64,000 nt of DNA from Ascidia mentula (Eukaryota; Chordata; Ascidiacea; Phlebobranchia; Ascidiidae), in assembly GCA_947561715.1 (NCBI GenBank), contig OX387200.1, positions 4,776,501 to 4,840,500 of the forward strand. Direction: 5' to 3'. A model generated the notes under the pieces. That model was not told the DNA's origin, searched no databases, and worked only from the letters and a program-made list of their open reading frames with translations. The first letter of the stretch is position 1; each line of letters opens with the position of its first letter. Positions 34,301 to 49,300 of this stretch are shown here, piece after piece. A program made the position numbers and the translations under genes.

Positions 34301-37300
34301 TGGAGAATGCAAGCGAGCGGTGCGAGTCGAAATGGGCCCGAGGCACAACCTCATGCTCTACCCTGATTCAAGCGTGGTGTACAATGGCAAAAATGTAAGG
34401 CTACCGAAGACCCTCGACCAGTCGATCATTTTGGAACGGGTTGGCATGTACACCGTTGTCCGTCTGTTGACAGGTAAGCCTTGAAAAAGGTTCGTGTAAA
34501 CATTTAAAATGTACATTTCAAACAAAAAGGTTCAGTCTTTTATTTTGCGTGAAGTACGACGATGAGAATAAACAATGAGTATTGAAATCGTGTGGACTAC
34601 CGATTAAAACTGATAGGGGTTGGCGAATCAGGCTCCCTGGTTAAACATTGTTTGAGAGTTAATAGTCTCGTTGAGATTGTGTAAAATTAAGTCTATCGCA
34701 CTTCTAAGTATACTGTTTTAAGTATTACTAAAACACAAAAATCAAAGCATTAAACCAATAGACATATAACGCGCATGAACCCTGATGTAATGCGTATGCA
34801 TTATGCCAATAAAATTGAGATTTGTTGTTTATGCAGATGTCCGCGTCTTCTTTGACAACAACAAGTCAGTGTATGTTGCTGTACCCGATTCGTACAGGAA
34901 CGAAATGTGCGGTTTGTGTGGAAATTACAACTCACAGAGCGAAGACGACTTTATTGCCAACAGCCAAAAGGTGAGAAACAAAAACGTAGTGGCAGCGGTG
35001 GGATTCGAACCCACGCCATCGAAATGACTGGTGCCTTAAACCAGCGCCTTAGACCGCTCGGCCACGCTACCTCCCATGTTTGCGTGCTGTTTGTACAAGT
35101 CTCATTTGCAGTGTGTGTAAAACAACATCCCCTATATTGCCTCCGGCTTTCCAAACGGGAAGCGGTATGCACGATGTTTGACAACAAGTATTAGTTAGTT
35201 TACTTGGTCTCGCATCGCCATGTACATTTGAATATATTTTATCACGCATCAAATTAGAATATAGTTGTTTTGTAGAAGACCACGTGTTCGTAAAATATTT
35301 TTTTTTCAAAGGGTTTTTCAGAGTTCATGTCACAATATAATGTAAATAAACTTCGTGATAATATTTGTAAATGTAGAACATTTCTTACGTGTTTGCGTTT
35401 TGTTTTTAGTCGTTCGACAACGTGAATGACTTCGGCAACTTTTTCCACGTTGACGACGAATCCAGTTCGTTTGCTTGCCAACCCGTCCCTGTGGATGCCC
35501 CGCATCCTTGTGCCTCCCACTCGCAGGAGGAAATCGCTTCAGTTGAGATCCACTGCCGCCTGTTGCTTGGCAACGATTTCGCCGAGTGCCACGATGCCGT
35601 CGACCCAAATGTAAATGTTTATAAGTATATATTTTTTTCAATCGTTAACAGCTTCCGGTGGCATTTATTTTATTAGATATTGTATTTGTTTCAACTAATA
35701 TTATTTTATTCAAGTTACAAATTGTTTGAGGTATGATTTACTTTCGTACTGGAAGTTAAACAATAAATATATTTTAACGGAATTCTGTATATTTGTTTCT
35801 CTTTGCCAAGTCATTTAAGTGAAATGGATTTGCTATCCTTAGCCGTAACTCGCTTGCACATAAATATCGCATCTATTACAGGAATACGTTCAACGTTGTG
35901 TGATGGACGTTTGTTCTGGCGGTTTGAGCAACTACAAGGAATATGCATGCGACACTTTCACTCAGTATTCCCGCACATGCTCTTATTTGCACATAGTGCT
36001 CAACTGGCGAAGCTCAGACGTTTGTCGTATGTTCATATGTTGTGTTTTGATACCAGTAGATGTTTTTAACCGATGTAAAGGGGTCAATCACTGATACATT
36101 TAGATTCGTCGTTTACTTAACCGACTTTTGTCATGAAATTACACTCAAATTTATGCAACTCTAACTAAACATAATAGCATGGAGAAATAGCAATTGAACA
36201 GAAGTTCAAAACATTGTTAGACAAGCTCCCATTACAAGAGAAACATGCCTGGTAGCATAAGCAATAAATTTTTTTTTAAGTTACTTGGGTGTTAATGATT
36301 CTTTTCATGTTACCATGAATTTGGCAAACATTCGTTACGCTTTTATGTCTTTATTGCCTAAGTTAAATTGCATTTGTGGACGTTTTTGCAGCTGTGGAAT
36401 GCCCTAGCGGCCAAGTTTACAGCGAATGTGGAACTGCCTGCCCCGAGACTTGCAGCAACTTTGGTTTCGTCGCTGAGTGCCCGAACAACATTTGTGTTGA
36501 TGGCTGCCACTGCCCTCAAGGTGGGTTCGCCTAGAAACGCCATTTGTAGCAACGTTTCGGAATAAAGCTGCAGAACACTTCCACCAAATATACGTTTTCG
36601 TATCCAAATATTTTTCTGATAACATCTTTAGAGCTGTTTGCCTGAATAATTTTTTACAGTTTTACTCAGTAACTATATATATCGACAGGCTGCCAAAGTT
36701 GCTTGGTTCACTGATTCAATACAGTTTGTATTATGTTTTCCATCTGCGTATCCAAATAATACCGTATTATTTCCTTTCGATATGTAACAGATGCTGTAGG
36801 ATGAAGATTATGGCACCTAAAATTTTAAACTGATACCATAGACTGTTGTCATGAAAATTTTTTTGTCATACAGGTACCGTGCTCGACGAAAGCACCAACT
36901 CGTGTGTTTCCAAAGAAGAATGTCCGTGCACGCGCGCTGGAGAGTTCTACAAGAACGGTGACGTCATCCAACAAGACTGCAACGACTGGTAACTTTTGTG
37001 ACACCCACTATTTTTCACATTTTTTCGGTTGGTGAAATATTTAACTGGTCCAGTGACGATTGTGATACGACCAGCTAGGGCATTGGTTGAGAGTTGCTGA
37101 AAAGACCACATAGAACTTTGAATAACTGCTTATTTTATCTTCACCGTGCCCTTTCCTTCACAGCACCTGCGAAAAGGGAAGGTGGACGTGCACCGAAAAA
37201 GAGTGTCCAGCACTTTGCTCCGCGATTGGTGAAGATCACTTTATCACTTTCGACGGAAGAACCTTCCAGGTATTATTACTGAAGCCTTGTTGACTAGTGA

Positions 37301-40300
37301 TTCTTTGTACCAATCGCTATGTGATCGCTTTGTACCTCGTATATATTGTATCTTTGATATCATTCAACAATTGTCTGGTCACAATAACAAGGTGTATGTT
37401 CTGTCGCAGTTTGCGGGTGGGTGTGAGTACGTTCTATCGCAATCGCGTTTCGGCGTCGATCAGCCATTCGCCATCTGGGTGCAGAGTCTCGGATGTGGGT
37501 TCTACGACTCAGATGCTTGTAAGAAGACGATATCCATGAAACTGTGGGAGGGAGAGGTGTACAGGTAAATAACTGCATTCAGTGATGATTAATCACAGTA
37601 TTCTATCTGATTTCGATTTTTTATACTGAACATCTGGGCAAGTTATCATGTAATGTTACTGATATAACGTTTTTTTCGCCCAATTTTGTTTTCTGTAATT
37701 GTGAATGAATTTGAAAATATTGTCCCGTAAAAACGACATTGCTGTGAACACCTAAATTCAAACCACTAAAGCAAGTCACTGAAGAAAAAAAATGCATTTA
37801 TTTACATGAAAAAAATCAAGCCAAGGCAATCAGCAACTTTTTAGTCTGACACCGCAAGCAGCAGCACAGTAATTTTTGGACATTGTTAGGTTTGAGGCAA
37901 ACGGCAAAGTGAGGCGTGGGGAGAACCTTCTCGAACTCCCGCACGACGATAGCGCCATCGGTGTCCACTTCCAGCGTCTCTCCACCTCCTTCCTGAAGAT
38001 GAGGACCGACTCCGGGATGGAGCTGACATGGGATGGGAATCACCGCATCTACCTCAAACTACCGCCTTCTTTTAAAAACAAAGTAAGAAATGAGTGTTCA
38101 GATCAACGTGTTACAATTTAACATTACGCTCCAAATACAAGTCCTCGTTCTTGCTTTTGAACAAAGCCTTTTTGTGTTGATTTTGCGTGTTGTATTCTTG
38201 AGTTACGTCGGTATGCAATCGACATGTGGTACGCGAAAGGCACCCAGGAGTTACGCGAGAACATTTGGCAAAAATGTTTGCGGACAAACTACCAACACAT
38301 TTAAATACTGAAATTAAACATTCATGTACGGCCCGGACCTTAAACAATGCAATTAAAACAAGGTTAAAAGGTGGTACTTTATTTCTTAGTGTGACAGTGT
38401 GACATAATAAAACTTACGTGGTTCGCGGCAGCTGTAATGGACTTGAAGCGGTAAGCGATATAATTAAGGTTGAGAACCACTGTTTTAAACATATAGTTGA
38501 CTTTATTAACTTGAATGCAATTTATTACTGTGATCAACTTTCACAATTTGACTTTAATATGGTATTTTTTATTTTTATCCCATAGATTTATTTATTTATT
38601 TATTTTTTTCTCATTAGGTGCAAGGTCTCTGCGGAGTTTACAACCTCAACCAGCAAGACGACTTTACACTGCCCTCTGGCGCCACCACCATCAGCACGGC
38701 CGACTTCGGCAACGCATGGAAAACTGACGTCACGTGTCAGGCTGACGTGGCTACCACTGGCGTGTCAGTGGATGCGTGTGTGGTGGCAAGCCAGTATGCC
38801 ACGCATGCAAGTGTCATGTGCTCGGCTCTTAAATTGGGTAAGAAGCTATTAATCGCTCTTGGCTAAATTAATATTCTTCACTCAGGCAAACGTATATTTT
38901 TAATTTTGCTAAAAAGAGCAGTAGCTTTTTACTACAGGATCAGCCTGGCTTATGATCAGGAATACCTTTGGCAACTTCTGATTGAAGTTGGTCAACACAT
39001 GAACAAAATACGACAGTTCAGGACTTCAACGTCCCGCTGTATGGGGCTAAATGATAATTGTAAATACTTTTGCGGTAGGCGCATTCCAGAAATGCAACCT
39101 CATCGTTGACCCAGCTCCGTACGTGTCCATGTGCGAACACGACGTGTGTCACGGTTTGCACAAGTTCCAGGCCGACGGCGAGGTCAGCAAATGTACTGTG
39201 ATGAGCGCCTATGCCAGGGCGTGCGCCATTGCGGGAAGCCCCATCATCGAAACCCCCTCTTGGCGTGAAGCGTCTGGTTGCCTGGTTGGTTGTTCTAATG
39301 GTCGTGTATGGGACGAATGCGGTGGTGGTGACTGTGAAGTTACGTGCTCTATGCTAAGCAACGGCACGGCCGACCAGTGCAAAGCGGTAAGCTGTGTTGT
39401 GTTGTTGTTTAGTGGTGTGTTTGTGAAATGACCCAGAGGGACAAATATTACAATAATTGTTTAGTCTGAGAGTGCCAGGTTAATTCGGACAATGAATTCC
39501 ATGCTCTTTATTGTAAAAAAACTCATTTTTCAAGCCAAAATTTTTTAACTGTGTTAGCCCGTTATAAACTACAGAGCTCAGAATGTGTGGAAGGATGCCG
39601 ATGTCCGAATGGCGAGGTTTACGATTCGTTCGCCGACTCCTGCGTCAACGTCACCGACTGCACCTGCTACCACAGGTTTCTTATTCTATAAAATACGATA
39701 GTTTTGGAAAATATAATTGAACATGATGTCGAACTAACAATAATTATGTTTTGGAACAATTTCTCTCGTGTACATTCTCTACACGATAAAACCATCATGT
39801 ACGAAAAAAATGGAGAAATTGAAATACGTTGTATTGAATCAATTTAAAGGATCATGTTTATTGGAGTGATTTTGTTGCAGGAACGTTGCTTATTCACACG
39901 GCGACAGACGCCAGGCGTTGTGCCAGCAATGTACTTGCCACAACGGGGCTTGGGAATGTAATGCAATCGCCGACTGCACTAAAGATTCTGTCTGCGCAAA
40001 CGTGAGTTGAAGTTGTAAATAAAATTCCTGCAACTGTATAATGCCACACCCTCCATAAGTACAGGCATGTTCAACTGTGGCCGCACGGGGTGGCTTCTTT
40101 GGTCTATTCGGATACACTGTGGCATATTTAAAGCAATTATTGACAGCCCAGCATATGTAGTCATAGAAAAAATAGTACGGCCAGATTAACAGAAATGCAT
40201 GGACATTTGAACCTTCATTCTGTGCTGCTTTTTGGCAAAAAATAAGTTTCCTTCATGACTTCCCGATTATCTTCACAGGACATGATTTGGAGCAACTGCA

Positions 40301-43300
40301 CCGAATGTCAGCGTACATGCAGCAACATGCATCTCGCCTGTATACAAAGCTCCTGCCACGAGGGCTGCGCTTGTCCCAACGGAACAGTACTTGATGATGG
40401 CAAGTGCGTACAACCAGAGCAGTGTCCTTGTCACTTTAGAGGAAAGAGCTACCGCGATGGAAGTTGGATCAAACGAGACTGTAATTTCTGGTACGTTTTT
40501 CCGGGACTTTCTTTCTCAGTGTTGGAAGTACATTATTTTTCGTGTTGTTTGATCCACATTAGGTAGTTGAAAATGTCATGACATCATTGCGTGTTTGAGT
40601 TCCCAAACTAAGTTTTGCACACCTCGCATTTTTTCTTCAGGATTTTATTGATTTTGCTTTAACTTCCTGCATGCATTAACACCTAAAACACCTTTTTTAT
40701 TGACACTTCATTGATTAGCTTATATGCATCATATATATATATGCATTAATTAGCTAAGTGTTTCAATGTAAGCATAAACTATCGACCGCTTAATTTAAAA
40801 ACTTTCTTAGCAAATGCAAGAACTCGAACTGGAACTGCACAGCACGGGAATGTCCCGCCTACTGTTCAGCATACGGCGATCCTCATTACGAAACATTCGA
40901 CAAAAAGCGATTCGAGTTCCACGGCGACTGCACGTACGTGCTTGCGGAGGACTTCTGTGGGGACGGCATTGGGACTTTCCGCGTCACAGTTGAAAACGTT
41001 CCGTGTAGCACTGGTGGAGTCACATGCACCAAAGCTGTCAAGGTAATTTCTTCTCAACAAAACCACTGTCGCGTTGAGTTTGTTAACGAATCTCCTGAAC
41101 TTTAATTGCTGGGATTTGATGAATACTGCCGTTTTTTTGCTTGATATAACTTTTACTACAACAAGGTCAAGGGTTTTATCTTAAAACAAGCACATGGTCG
41201 TTTATGTCTATAAGTTCTCTCAAAAGCAATTCCTAATATCACAAAAATGCCTTCTGTTTGTAGTTGATGTTGTACGACACAATTATCCATTTGATCCGAG
41301 GATCGGAACCGATCATCTCAAGGAACCCTTTCACCAAACCAGAGACGCCAAAAGCCGACTACAAGTTCCTCAGAGCTGGCGTTTTTGTCATTATCAAGAC
41401 CAAGGTAAGTACACTGTTTGGCTGTGATGAACACGGTTAATTGAAGGAAAAACCCTCACTTGATCTCATTGACATATGGCACAGGTTTGTAAAATTCGTT
41501 TAATATTCTCCGTGTACAGATCGGTCTCACCGTTATGTGGGACATAGGAACTCGAGTTTACGTTAAACTCGAACCCAAGTTCAAGTCTCAAGTTTGTGGT
41601 TTGTGTGGAAACTACGATGGAAACGTCCTCAATGACTTCAGGACCCGGCAAGGTAATACCTATACCCGACGATATAATTGTTGAAACATCAGAAACAACA
41701 AAAATGCTTACAAGCAGTGAGAGATGACTTTACATAACTAAGTTATGTTTTTTCAAAACAGCTTTAATATTGTTTGATTTTGCCACATTATCTGCACGGT
41801 GTATGCGTTGCCATTTTTTTGGACTATGTTTAACTCACAGAACTTATCAATATTATATAAAGTGCTTCTTTGTACAAAAACGCGGCAAACTTCGCGTGGT
41901 CGGCTTGTCATGACTTCATCCTTGCCTGAGAGTTGGCCTAAACGTTGTCTAAAATTTTTGCTACTGTATTTTTTATTTAAAATGTGCACCGATCAAACAA
42001 ACTTTTATTTCCAGGTGAACTTGAATCGAGCACCAGATTATTCGGCGATAGCTGGAAAGTCTTTAGCTCCTGCCCCCGTTCTGAGGACGAACCCGTGCAT
42101 CCCTGTATCGTGGCGCCCCAGCGTGCCGACTGGGCCCGGTACGGTTGCCGCCTCTTGCGCCAGAGCCCCTTCTCCGAGTGCCACCCGTTCGTTGACCCCG
42201 AGCCGTACTACCAGTCTTGCTTGTGGGATTCTTGCGGTTGCGACAGAGGTGGTGATTGCGAGTGCTTGTGTACGGCCATCGCCGCTTACGTGCGAGAGTG
42301 TAACGAACTTGGAGTTCACATTCCCTGGAGATCAACTGGAAACTGCGGTAATACTTATATTCACATGCATTGATGAGTACAATCATAACCGCTTCATCGA
42401 ATATGCCACTTAAAAGGCATTTTTCCGATCGCGTATATAGCTATGTATAAACAGCCGCAAACATCGTTTGTACAAGAATCGTATCGTTTGAGGATCAGGA
42501 TAACTTGTAATAATAGTTTTCCAAATATGGTTGAAAATAAATACGGCAAGCCAACTTAAGTAAAGGCATTTATTTTTTAAGGCAATTTCTGCTGAACTAA
42601 CTGTTGTGTCGTTATTAAAGTCTCAAATATCGAACTTTTATCACAGGACTACAGTGTGGAGCGGATAAAGAGTATCAGGCTTGCGGGAGCACTTGCAACG
42701 CCGATTGCTGGACTGCGTCAGAGGACGAAGGCTGCTCAACAACCTGTGTTGAGGGATGCCACTGTCCCAATGGCACAGTTTTGCACGAAGGCAGATGTAT
42801 CACGCGCCAGCAGTGCCCCTGCAAAGTGGGCAGTCTCATCTTGCCGACTGGGGCAATTATCCCATACAACTGCATGGAGTGGTGCGTCTTTCTAGGCCGT
42901 CCTTCGGGCACTTTTATGATGCGAACGTTAAAGTGTTATTGCCCTAGAGTGTTTAACGTTAGTGGTAAGGCTGTTACTATCCTTCAACGGCAAACTATTT
43001 TACAGAATCTATCCTTCTGACACAAAAATGTGCATTTTTTCCCCATCGCTAGCTGTTAACTTCTTTTTATTTAGAGGATCTTCACAAGTCGTTCGCTGCT
43101 TTAAAATTAGTTGCGAAGCAAAATATTTTCGGTCTTAAAAACTGTCCTTTATTTACAGCCAATGTGTTGAGAGCAGCCTGAAATGTACGGGAACTCCCTG
43201 TTCCACAACTTCGGGTGCGTTGTACACGACAACTACACCTGCTGTTACTGAGCAATCCACAACCACGAAGGTTTGTATGTGACAACTGCTTGACAAATAC

Positions 43301-46300
43301 ATCAGTTGACATGTGTTTTACTATGCAGGGTGTTATGACCACAAGTGAAACTTCGCCCATTAGCACAACCCCTGCATTTACCACCACTACGGAAGCCACA
43401 ACCACTATTTGTACGTAAAAGATTTTTCGCAGACTAAAAGCTATCGGACTGGAAAGATAACGAAATGCAGTGCTTTGTTGATTAGAGTCATGGGAAATTT
43501 TTTCGTAACCGTGGTTACATTATTCTGCTTCAGAAATTTCTTAATATTCATATTTTTATTCCAATTTAAACCATTCAGTAAATTTGAAAGGATGTATTTT
43601 TTATTGCCAATTAGGATAAATATATACAGAGGCAAAAGATCTATAATACACACTGACGAGACCTGATAGGTCGAAACAGTGTATGTACATCTTTCTGCAG
43701 TTTAAATGGTTTTATCTACATATATTTAACAATTATTCATATCCAACACTTGTCAACCAATGAGCACTCTTTCTTTTTCTTATAATACCTTGCTTTACAC
43801 AGCTTGTCCACAAGGCATGGAACCAGTCCAATGCCAGGATCCGTGCCCGTCCAAATGTCACTACCTGGAAAGTGGCGATACTTGCATAGGAACAAGGATT
43901 TGCACACCCGGATGTGGTTGCCCTGGCGACAAGGTGATGGGCGAGAACGGAAAGTGCGTGGAACCGATGGACTGTGCTTGCAGAGATGAGAACGGCAACG
44001 TACACGAAGTAAGGACGTTTGTCGCGTCGGCCTTTGTGTTTGTTTTGTTAACGTGCACCTCAACCTTTACAGTTGGGAATGGTGAATTTGTTGATGGTAA
44101 TTTATCAGCGATAAACATCCAAAAGCGTTATATCGAATAGCGGTAAACTGTTTATAAAAGCCCTACACGACAAGAGGACATTTCTTTTTGCGAACTAACC
44201 TCTAACTCTGGCTTCTTGATACCTACAAGCATTGTCTACTGATGTTTCATTATTATTACCTTGTATTATCATCATTACCAAGCACAAAGCGTGGCATCAA
44301 GCGAGGTGTTTATACTATTCCATCATTAATTCATCAATTTCCCGCAGCCCGGCATGAGCTGGAAGAAGGGCGAATGTGAAAGGTGCACTTGCTTCAACAA
44401 CGCGGTTGAATGCGAACCGATCCAGTGTGGCGAGATAGCTTGTGATGAGGAGGCTGGGATGTCTATCGTTAGTGTAGCTGGAAAATGTTGTCCAGTGTGC
44501 ATTCCAGCCACCACTTTCCCAGTCACTGAAGAAACGACTGCCGCAACCGCGTCCACTACGACTGCATCTTTATGTGATGAAAGTGAGTATTATTTTAGTG
44601 ATTGTTGTTGTGTTGTGGCCAAATTTACAAGCAGGTCAAAACTTGGATGTGGGAGTTCTTTGTAAATAATATGTCCGAGAAATGCTTCTGCACGATCGGT
44701 TCGTTTTATTTGTTGACTTGTTTCGAAACACTTTAGGTTACCTACCACATGCACACACCAGTCTTCGTTAACCACCACAAGGTAATGATTTTGGTTGCTG
44801 ATGCTTCCAGGCATCGTCCAAACAAGTTTTTTTTTTTGCTAGAAGAGCCTTAAATTACTAAAGAATGATTTTGCTTCAACAAACCATATTCTACCCTGCA
44901 ATGTATCCGAGGCAGGCATTCACAACGTGATTACAGTTTTTCCATAGGCCCACATGTACATACGCACTGAGCAAACCAACTCCCCAGTGACAAACACATA
45001 AAAATTATCAACTGTATTCGCAGGTGAGTTTTACGGCATGTGCTCTTGCACGCCCACTTGCGCCGAAATGAGCAGCAACCTCACTTGCCAGACCTCACCG
45101 GTCCAGGACGCCAATGGAAAATGTTGTTCGTGCCCGGAAGGATCGGCACGCGATGACGTCACTGGCAAGTGTATTCCCGTTGAGTCTTGTCCCTGCGTCG
45201 ACGAAGAAGGTAAGAGTATTTTGTGGCCCTGTTTCGTCTCAATGATGCCTGTCATCTATTTAGTTTTTATATGAACGCGAAGGCAAGACTAGTCAATTAC
45301 CATTCTGCGGCATTGCGTTACGGCTGTAATACTTGTTCCATTTGGATGTAGCGAATGATAACTATCTTTTTTTGCGTTCATAAGCAAGACTAAATGAAAT
45401 TGTGTTTTACATGTTGAAATGTCTGACCGACATTCAGGCAATAAGGTCCCCTCTGGCGAAACGATCGAAGTGGGAACTTGCTCGCGATGCGAATGCATCA
45501 ACGCCAAGCTCCGTTGCGCCACCTACTGTACGATCAACAGCTGCGGAGGTGGGATGAGAATGGGAGCGGACGAGGATGGATGCTGTCTCTGCGTTAGAGG
45601 TAAGTTAGTCACTGCATTGTTCCTTATGGGATCTCCATGTATTATGCCGGCCCGTTTAGTTAAGTGTGTTTTAATGCATTTTGATGTAACGTTCTAATAA
45701 AACAATGAAACGTTTCACAGAACCGGTTACCACTACTCAGTCGACCACTACGACAACCGAAGCCGTGACCACAACCGCACAAACTTCGTCTACGCCCCCA
45801 TCCACGCAATCCACTACTGAGGTAAGTTCTTAAAATAACATTATGTAAAGTAAACTCAAAACGTTTTTCCCACATAAAGAGTATTTGGGGTAAGAAAACG
45901 CGCAATGGCACCGATTTTCATATTATGTTGGCACCGGCAATCGGAAATTTTAGTGATGAGAAACGAAATGCAAAAATGGACCTTAACTTTAGCGTTGGGA
46001 AACCGATTAGTGAAGTGTACCATGTGTACTACCAAACTGTAGCTAGCACAGTGCCACATCAACAGGTGCACTGATGAGACCTTACAGGTCGAAACAGTGC
46101 GTGTATACACCCTGACTGCAGCTCTCAAACTGTATTTGAAATGAAAAATATAACATTGATTTTAGTAATGTGATGGTAAAATTTGTAAAAAAATGTGATT
46201 GTAAACATTCATCAATTTGACGAAAATACAGTAGTGCAGCGTGTAATCCATGCCATTCGTTTTGTATCAGGAAACTTCACCGATCTCAACGACCAGCACA

Positions 46301-49300
46301 CCTCCAGTATCGTGCGCCTGCAAACCCGGTTACTTCGAATGTGACCAATGCGACAAGTGTGTCATGAACGAGACCCGTTGCGATGGAGTGAGACAATGTG
46401 CTGACGGCAGCGATGAAACAAACTGTCCATGCATTTATAACGGCGAAGTCATGCAGGTAACTGTTGTCGAATTTACGTACACACAGATGCGTGGAAATAT
46501 ACTATTTCGTCATATTGTGTGTTTCATTGACCTCGCCTGTCTGTTCTAAAGCTATCCTTTAGGGATGTTCGTTAGTCACAAAGTTGTTATGCGAATAACT
46601 GTTACTTCACAAATGTCAAGAAACTAACTGTAACACTTGCCCAATACTGTAACAACAACACATTATTCATGATTATGGTACAATCGCTATCGTCATAACT
46701 ACACCAGCTGCTTGTGACCCACCCCAAACACTAGCCACCACTATTGTTGCTATATTGTGTGTGTATAGTGTCTGTAGGGGTCGTTTACACAGCTTCGTGT
46801 TGCAATATTTTACAATATGCCCCTTAATATTTTCTTGTTTATGCAGAATGAGGATACTTGGGTTTTGAGCGAATGCGAATCCTGTTCCTGTGTGAACGGA
46901 AAATCCGAATGCGTGAAGACTTGCGGGCTTCAATGTGGAGTCGGTTATTACTTGCAAACATACGAAGACGACAGGTCAGTTGGTGAACATGCGGTAAAAC
47001 ATACGTTATTTCCATTCTTTTTGTACTTTTTTTCTGTTCTGAAAAGCTGCATATTTGTTGAAGAAGTTTAACTACGTTATGAAAGTTTTGTTTGAAATTT
47101 CATTATTTTAGCCTTTCTAGTTTGATTCCAACAATTGCGTTCGGAACTTTGTGACTACCTTTAATTTACATTTTCAGATGCTGTTCGTGTGTGTTGGCAG
47201 CTACCAGCACAACTACACCAGTTGTGGAAACCAGCAGTGAGCCAGCAACCACCACCACTGGTTCGCAACCAGTAACCACAACTACCAAAGTTGCAGTAGT
47301 CACCACCACCATTTCTTCCTCTACAGAAATCACCACTAAAGGTAAACTGTTGACTTGGTTTACAACTGAGAGAGCCTATAATATTTGTATTACAACTGAC
47401 AAATTTTTCCGTAACTACCAACCACATTGACATGTGACTAAAATTTGTTTTTTTGCAGGTCTCTGCGTCAACGCCTTGGGCATGGAATCCGGTTTAATTG
47501 ACGACCAAGAAATTTGGGCATCATCTTACCTCCCTGACAGAAATCCTGAATTCGGCCGCCTTCGATCGCAGGGAACTCCCGCCGACGCCGCTTCACTTTC
47601 CTGGGCTCCGAAAGAGAACGATGAGAAACCGTATTTCGAAGTCTCCTTCCTCGATCTAACAGAGGTGACTGGCATCTCAACACAGGGTGGAGAGGACGGT
47701 GGTTTTGTCGGGCAATATACAGTGGAGTATGCTGACAAGGAGGGTGTAAAGATGATTGAGGAGACGGTTGTCGATGAGAATGGCCAAAGTGTCACACGAC
47801 CAATAGTGTTTGGAGGTAGAACAAAAACAATGCGATCAATTTTGCAAACAAAGTTCGAAAAGTAGGAATGTTAAAAGGGCAAAGCCCTGTTAAACAAAAT
47901 AAAACTTTCATACGAGTAGTGGCATGACACAATCAGTCATGGACGCGATGCAATATGCAAGGCACCAAACGCTAATACTAAGTTAACTTGCGACAGATGT
48001 CACAGTAAGAGCAACACAATACTTTTCAGCCAACACCGATGACAACAACGTGGTCAAGAATCGTCTTCCCGAGCCAATCATCGTCAAACGCATCCGTATC
48101 TTCCCTGTTCTCTCTTCCTCACCCAAGATCAGTCTCCGAGTTGAGCTTCACGGATGTGGAGAAGGAGTTGAGACGACCACCACCGCAGGACAACCGCAAA
48201 CAACCACCAGTGAGGCCCCAGGAACCACTACCGAACCAGCAGTAACCTCTACCACTGAAGGTTAGTTTACGAAAAGCTGATTTGGGGAGCGACCCGTTTT
48301 CGTGAACCACGTTCTTTTTGATGAATTATATTTAATTTTAATAAACAATCTATCTAAAGCGAATTTGCAAGCCGCAGAAACATTCACAAAACAACTTTGA
48401 AAATGCATGGACAACCATAAAACATAGGTTTTGTTAACGCTGTTTTTGAGGGGAATGAAAACATACAAAACACAACAAAATATGTGGTGGAACATACTTA
48501 TAACAGCAAAGAGTGTTTAAAATAGGCATTTAACATAAATTTAAAGTCTAATTATCATTCCTTCAGAATATTGTGATGATGCGCTCGGCATGGACTCTGG
48601 TCTCATCGAGGACCAGCAGGTCTGGGCTTCCTCCTATCTTCCCGACCACAACCCGGAGTTTGCGAGAATCCGTTCATCAGAGGACCCCAAACCACTATCC
48701 TGGGCTCCGAAAGAGAACGATGAGAAACCGTATTTGGAAATCTCCTTCCTCGATCTGACAGAGGTCACTGGCATCTCAACACAAGGTGGAGAGGACGGTG
48801 GTTTTGTCGGGCAATATACAGTGGAGTATGCTGACAAGGAAGGAGTGAAGATGGTTGAGGAAACCGTGGTAGATGATAACGGTGGAACTGAAACCCGTCC
48901 TGTTGTCTTCGAAGGTAACGATTTGTTATATTTCACTCTGTTCTCCCAGTTACACTAATTGGGTTTAAAACATCCGTCGAATTAATATTGTGTGACACAA
49001 ACTTGTGTTTCATGAGCTTTGGAGTTTTATAAATCGTGGTTATGTAACGTATGAGCATTTAACCCAATATTTGTTTTTAGCCAACACGGATGACCACACC
49101 GTAATAAAGAATCGTCTTCCCGAGCCGATCATCGTCAAACGCATCCGCATCTTCCCCGTCCTCTCTTCCACACCAAAGATCAGCCTCCGAATTGAGCTAC
49201 ACGGATGCGGCAAAGCCGTTGAGACGACCACCACCACAGGACAACCACAAACAACCACTGCAGGACAACCACAAACAACCACCAGTGAGGCTCCAGGAAC

